From assembly GCA_031267115.1 (NCBI GenBank), contig JAIRZS010000115.1, positions 1-6,704 of the forward strand: DNA of 6,704 nucleotides, in the 5' to 3' direction. Numbering within the stretch: the first letter of the stretch is position 1; the number at the start of each line of letters is the position of its first letter. This document shows, piece by piece, positions 5,674 to 6,704 of this stretch. Source of the stretch: Treponema sp. Lineage in GTDB: Bacteria > Spirochaetota > Spirochaetia > Treponematales > Breznakiellaceae. A program made the position numbers and the translations under genes. Below the pieces are notes generated by a model. The model was not told the origin of the DNA and did no database searches. It saw only the letters and a program-made list of their open reading frames with translations.

Positions 5674-5688
5674 AAAACTCACCTTTTT

Positions 5689-6282
5689 TTACCAGGCGGG
5701 GCCGGCGTAGTCTACCGTCCACTCCGCCACCAGGGGCGCGCCCCAGAATCTGCCGGGAACGCCGGTGGCTTCGTCCACATGGAGCACATAGCCCTGGGCT
5801 TCGGGGTTCTGGATGAGGAACCGCACCGTGTATGTTCCGGGCCCGCCAACGCCGGGCAGTTTAACATTGGCGCCGTAGTGGGGGCCGTCGCTCGCGTTCA
5901 TGGGCATAAAAGTGCCTTCCACCTTTTCCCCGGTGGATCTGGTGATCTCGTACAGGACCGTCAGGTTGGGTACAAAATCCCCCACCCCGTAGCCGAGATC
6001 GTTTTCAGCGGCGGAAATATCCGCTTCCATATGCATGTCCGACTGGGAAGCGGGAAGCCCCGCTGCCGCCGGAAGCATGTCCACAGGCTGGAAATAAACC
6101 CCCGCCACATTGAGGGGCCCCAGCACGAAGTCGTCCCCAAGGGGGAATTCCTCAAAGCCGGCGTCCTCGCCGGGGTTGACCGTACTGGCCGGCCTGCTGC
6201 CCGCCTGCTTCCCGCCGCCGGCAAAAGCCGCGGAAGCGCACACCGCAATCAAAAGAAGTACCATCAGATTTCTGATTTTCAT
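5689..6282 (-). CDS. tpd: P19/Tpd (Tp34-like) periplasmic iron-transport protein
   Basis: This 197-residue exported protein of the P19/Tpd family takes part in iron acquisition with the FTR1 permease encoded upstream. It has a signal peptide (1..21, likely cut at AFA/GGG) and a domain of about 155 residues (43..197) with an immunoglobulin-like fold in known members. The metal ligands of Campylobacter P19 are matched in order and spacing: His84 and Glu86 in DMHMEAD, Met128 and His135 in MPMNASDGPHYG, and His168 in VLHVDE. P19 binds copper and iron there, and T. pallidum Tp34 is a metal-binding lipoprotein. The start has an AAGGAG site 7 bases upstream. Unlike Tp34, no cysteine stands at the lipobox position before GGG; Cys15 lies earlier in a poor context (LIAVC). 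It could therefore be soluble in the periplasm. Confidence 0.95.
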   Translation of the reverse strand: MKIRNLMVLLLIAVCASAAFAGGGKQAGSRPASTVNPGEDAGFEEFPLGDDFVLGPLNVAGVYFQPVDMLPAAAGLPASQSDMHMEADISAAENDLGYGVGDFVPNLTVLYEITRSTGEKVEGTFMPMNASDGPHYGANVKLPGVGGPGTYTVRFLIQNPEAQGYVLHVDEATGVPGRFWGAPLVAEWTVDYAGPAW

Positions 6283-6306
6283 TGTACTGCTCCTTATAAA
6301 TTTTTT

Positions 6307-6327
6307 CTCATGGTCTAAAGACCTGAG
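6307..6327 (-). repeat. Small stem-loop upstream of the P19 ribosome binding site
   Basis: CTCA (6307..6310) and GGTC (6312..6315) pair with GACC (6320..6323) and TGAG (6324..6327), leaving one bulged base and a TTTA loop on the minus strand. It lies in the 65-base gap between the FTR1 stop and the P19 start. Six A follow it on the minus strand, so it is not a terminator. It could mark a 5' processing point of the P19 message. Confidence 0.45.
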
Positions 6328-6347
6328 TTAATACCGCGTGAATACCC

Positions 6348-6704
6348 CTACGCCGTTGCGGGCTTTGCCCCTTTCCACCGCCGGATCTGGATAATAAAGG
6401 TGGCGGCGGTGATCACCAGCAGGGCAAGCTGGGGAATCAGGGTTTCCAGGGTAGGGTAGACCCCCAGTATGTCAATGGAGGCGACTCCCGAAACCGGGGT
6501 AACGCCGATGACGTTTCCCTCCTGGAGTTCCTTTACGCCGTTCCCGACAAAGGTAATGGACATGACAAAAAGCAGGATGCTCGTTCCCAGAAAGAAGGGC
6601 TTTAAGGGTATCCGGATACTCAAAACCCGGATCAATATATAGATAATAACCAGGGCAACAGCGCCGACGCCGAGGCCCAGCCATATCATGTTGATGTAGG
6701 TTTC
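6348..6704 (-). CDS. FTR1-family iron permease, C-terminal part (5' end beyond window)
   Basis: The frame is open to the right edge; the last visible upstream residues are ETYIN before MIWLG, so the ATG at 6689..6687 is internal and the true start is outside. The visible 119 residues hold two or three membrane helices, the FTR1-type tail FVGNGVKELQEGNVIG, and a last helix (LIPQLALLVITAATFIIQ) ending in a basic cytoplasmic RRWKGAK. FTR1 proteins carry ferric iron across a membrane through REXXE motifs in helices that lie outside this window, so I cannot check those. Its place directly ahead of the P19 gene matches cj1658 and FtrC/FetM arrangements. It is the first gene seen of the operon, and the promoter must be further right. 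Confidence 0.88.
   Translation of the reverse strand, partial: ETYINMIWLGLGVGAVALVIIYILIRVLSIRIPLKPFFLGTSILLFVMSITFVGNGVKELQEGNVIGVTPVSGVASIDILGVYPTLETLIPQLALLVITAATFIIQIRRWKGAKPATA

Noticed and set aside
5368..6318. Long plus-strand open frame opposite P19 and DUF2318 genes
   Set aside because: The opposite strand encodes the unmistakable P19/Tpd protein, and the plus frame has no ribosome binding site or family resemblance.
6687..6689. Start codon of a short 113-residue membrane protein
   Set aside because: The frame continues upstream as ETYIN to the window edge, and the residues fit an internal part of an FTR1 permease.

Overview
This window is most likely from a spirochaete of the Treponema type. 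The main reason is the 197-residue protein at 5689..6282, which reads as a close relative of the Treponema pallidum 34-kDa antigen Tpd/Tp34 (P19 family). It shares the stretches GVYFQPV, DLGYGVGDFVP, DGPHYGANVK, GRFW and PLVAEW as I remember them. The DNA is GC-rich, and the minus strand is almost fully coding from the right edge to position 446. Heptanucleotide repeats lie in the only long non-coding stretch. The genus assignment is inference from protein resemblance.

Layout, in the direction of transcription (right to left, minus strand): the C-terminal part of an FTR1-family iron permease (6704..6348, cut by the window edge); a periplasmic P19/Tpd metal-binding protein (6282..5689); a polytopic membrane protein with a C-terminal five-cysteine DUF2318/FtrD-like domain (5627..4329); two MacB/FtsX-type ABC permeases (4191..2899 and 2886..1750); their LolD/MacB-type ATPase (1596..931); and an FMN-binding lipoprotein with a flavinylation motif (868..446). 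The first six have the gene content and order of the P19 iron-uptake cluster known from Campylobacter (cj1658 to cj1663). In Campylobacter the last genes are thioredoxin-like (cj1664, cj1665). Here an FMN-binding lipoprotein is in that place. The inferred working model is that P19 binds or hands over iron, FTR1 moves ferric iron across the inner membrane, and the DUF2318 protein, the flavoprotein and the ABC unit supply electrons or mechanical energy on the outer face of the membrane.

The gaps inside the operon are unusual. Four of the six hold stem-loops: 6307..6327 ahead of P19, 5646..5673 between P19 and DUF2318, a set of three at 4211..4327 between DUF2318 and the first permease, and up to three at 1639..1748 between the second permease and the ATPase. 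None is followed by a U-run in the direction of transcription, so they look like mRNA processing or stability elements, or REP-like insertions, and not like terminators. In the 4211..4327 group two hairpins share the same outer 8-bp stem but have different inner stems that are still complementary.

The left 445 bases hold two blocks of 7-bp repeats (147..265 and 395..436) on either side of a very GC-rich island (about 295..394). A well-formed sigma70-type promoter (100..128, minus strand) follows, and then the first 22 codons of an unidentified minus-strand gene running off the left edge. No tRNA, rRNA, CRISPR array, insertion sequence or riboswitch was recognised. The promoter of the iron operon must lie beyond position 6704.
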